Assembly: GCF_020181615.1 (NCBI RefSeq)
Contig: NZ_CP084029.1
Location: 325,811-389,810 of the forward strand
Source of the DNA: [Mycobacterium] crassicus
GTDB lineage: Bacteria; Actinomycetota; Actinomycetes; Mycobacteriales; Mycobacteriaceae
Length of the DNA stretch: 64,000 nt
Reading direction: 5' to 3'
The notes below the pieces were generated by a model. It saw only the letters and a list, made by a program, of their open reading frames with translations. It had not been told where the DNA came from and searched no databases. A program made the position numbers and the translations under genes. How positions within the stretch are numbered: the stretch's first letter is position 1; each line of letters begins with the position of its first letter. Shown in pieces: positions 63,916-64,000 of this stretch.

Positions 63916-64000
63916 TAGTGGAGAAAGGAGTGCGGGGATGAGTTTGTTGGATGCGCATATTCCGCAGTTGGTGGCGTCGGAGTCGGCGTTTGGGGCGAAG
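63914..64000 (+). repeat. 87-base exact repeat, copy 2 (esxG leader and start)
   Basis: Identical to 52833-52919; begins within the PPE4 stop codon and continues past the right edge of the window. Confidence 0.97.
63938..64000 (+). CDS. esxG: EsxG of the main ESX-3 locus (3' truncated by window)
   Basis: The first 21 codons (starting [15 protein letters not shown]) are visible and identical at the DNA level to the upstream esxG. It is in the canonical position after PPE4, corresponding to Rv0287. The ribosome-binding site AAAGGAG is inside the repeat. The rest, and esxH, lie beyond base 64000. Confidence 0.95.
   Translation, partial: MSLLDAHIPQLVASESAFGAK

Overview
The window is high-GC actinobacterial DNA from a mycobacterium. 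It carries PE, PPE and ESX genes, IdeR-type iron boxes, and a gene order matching M. tuberculosis H37Rv Rv0252 to Rv0287 as I remember it: nirBD, narK3/hemD-like, aac, pxpCB, fecB2, oplA, Rv0269c, fadD2, fadE6, Rv0272c to Rv0276, Rv0281, eccA3-eccB3-eccC3-PE5-PPE4-esxG. The species cannot be fixed from this. A complete selenocysteine system in this position points to a non-tuberculous lineage.

Layout. 1-9.5 kb is nitrogen assimilation: nirB (cut by the left edge), nirD, a HemD/winged-helix fusion and NarK, then a second NarK followed by an orphan winged-helix protein and a CbiX-like chelatase. The two sets look like a duplicated operon in which each copy lost a different part. An SbtA-type bicarbonate permease follows. 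9.6-16.5 kb is a run of minus-strand genes: AAC(2')-type acetyltransferase, 5-oxoprolinase subunits PxpC and PxpB, a FecB2-like lipoprotein and the large ATP-type 5-oxoprolinase. 16.5-25.5 kb is a lipid or steroid catabolic island: an XRE-TetR fusion regulator, an acyl-CoA dehydrogenase with an overlapping kinase-like gene (an ACAD10/11-like pair), an SDR, a PucR regulator, and an NTF2-like/FadD/Rieske oxygenase operon. 25.5-36.9 kb returns to the conserved backbone (LigD-type polymerase, FadD2, a DoxDA fusion, FadE6, hydrolase, two TetR regulators, VOC protein, MpaB-like oxygenase).

36.9-47.5 kb is a selenium island: selB, selA, tRNA-Sec (selC), selD, and a three-subunit formate dehydrogenase whose catalytic subunit is read through an in-frame UGA followed by a good SECIS hairpin; fdhD is divergent. 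47.6-50.6 kb holds a PGRS-repeat protein with a signal peptide instead of a PE domain, a membrane protein, and a lipoprotein overlapping a gene for a protein like archaeal TiaS.

50.7-64 kb is ESX-3. The core eccA3-eccB3-eccC3-PE5-PPE4-esxG follows a Zur-like box and two IdeR boxes. A second PE-PPE-esxG-esxH cassette lies upstream, on the other side of the Rv0281-like methyltransferase. The two esxG starts are identical over at least 87 nt, although the PE and PPE copies have diverged.

No insertion sequence, phage gene, rRNA or CRISPR array was seen. No stretch over 300 bases lacks a gene. The longest gaps are 8034-8302 (terminator hairpin), 54437-54693 (ESX-3 control region), 5002-5220 (two palindromes) and 52639-52856 (left part empty, right end the esxG repeat). 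Several genes have a TANNNT -10 element 6 or 7 nt before the start codon, as expected for leaderless mycobacterial transcripts.
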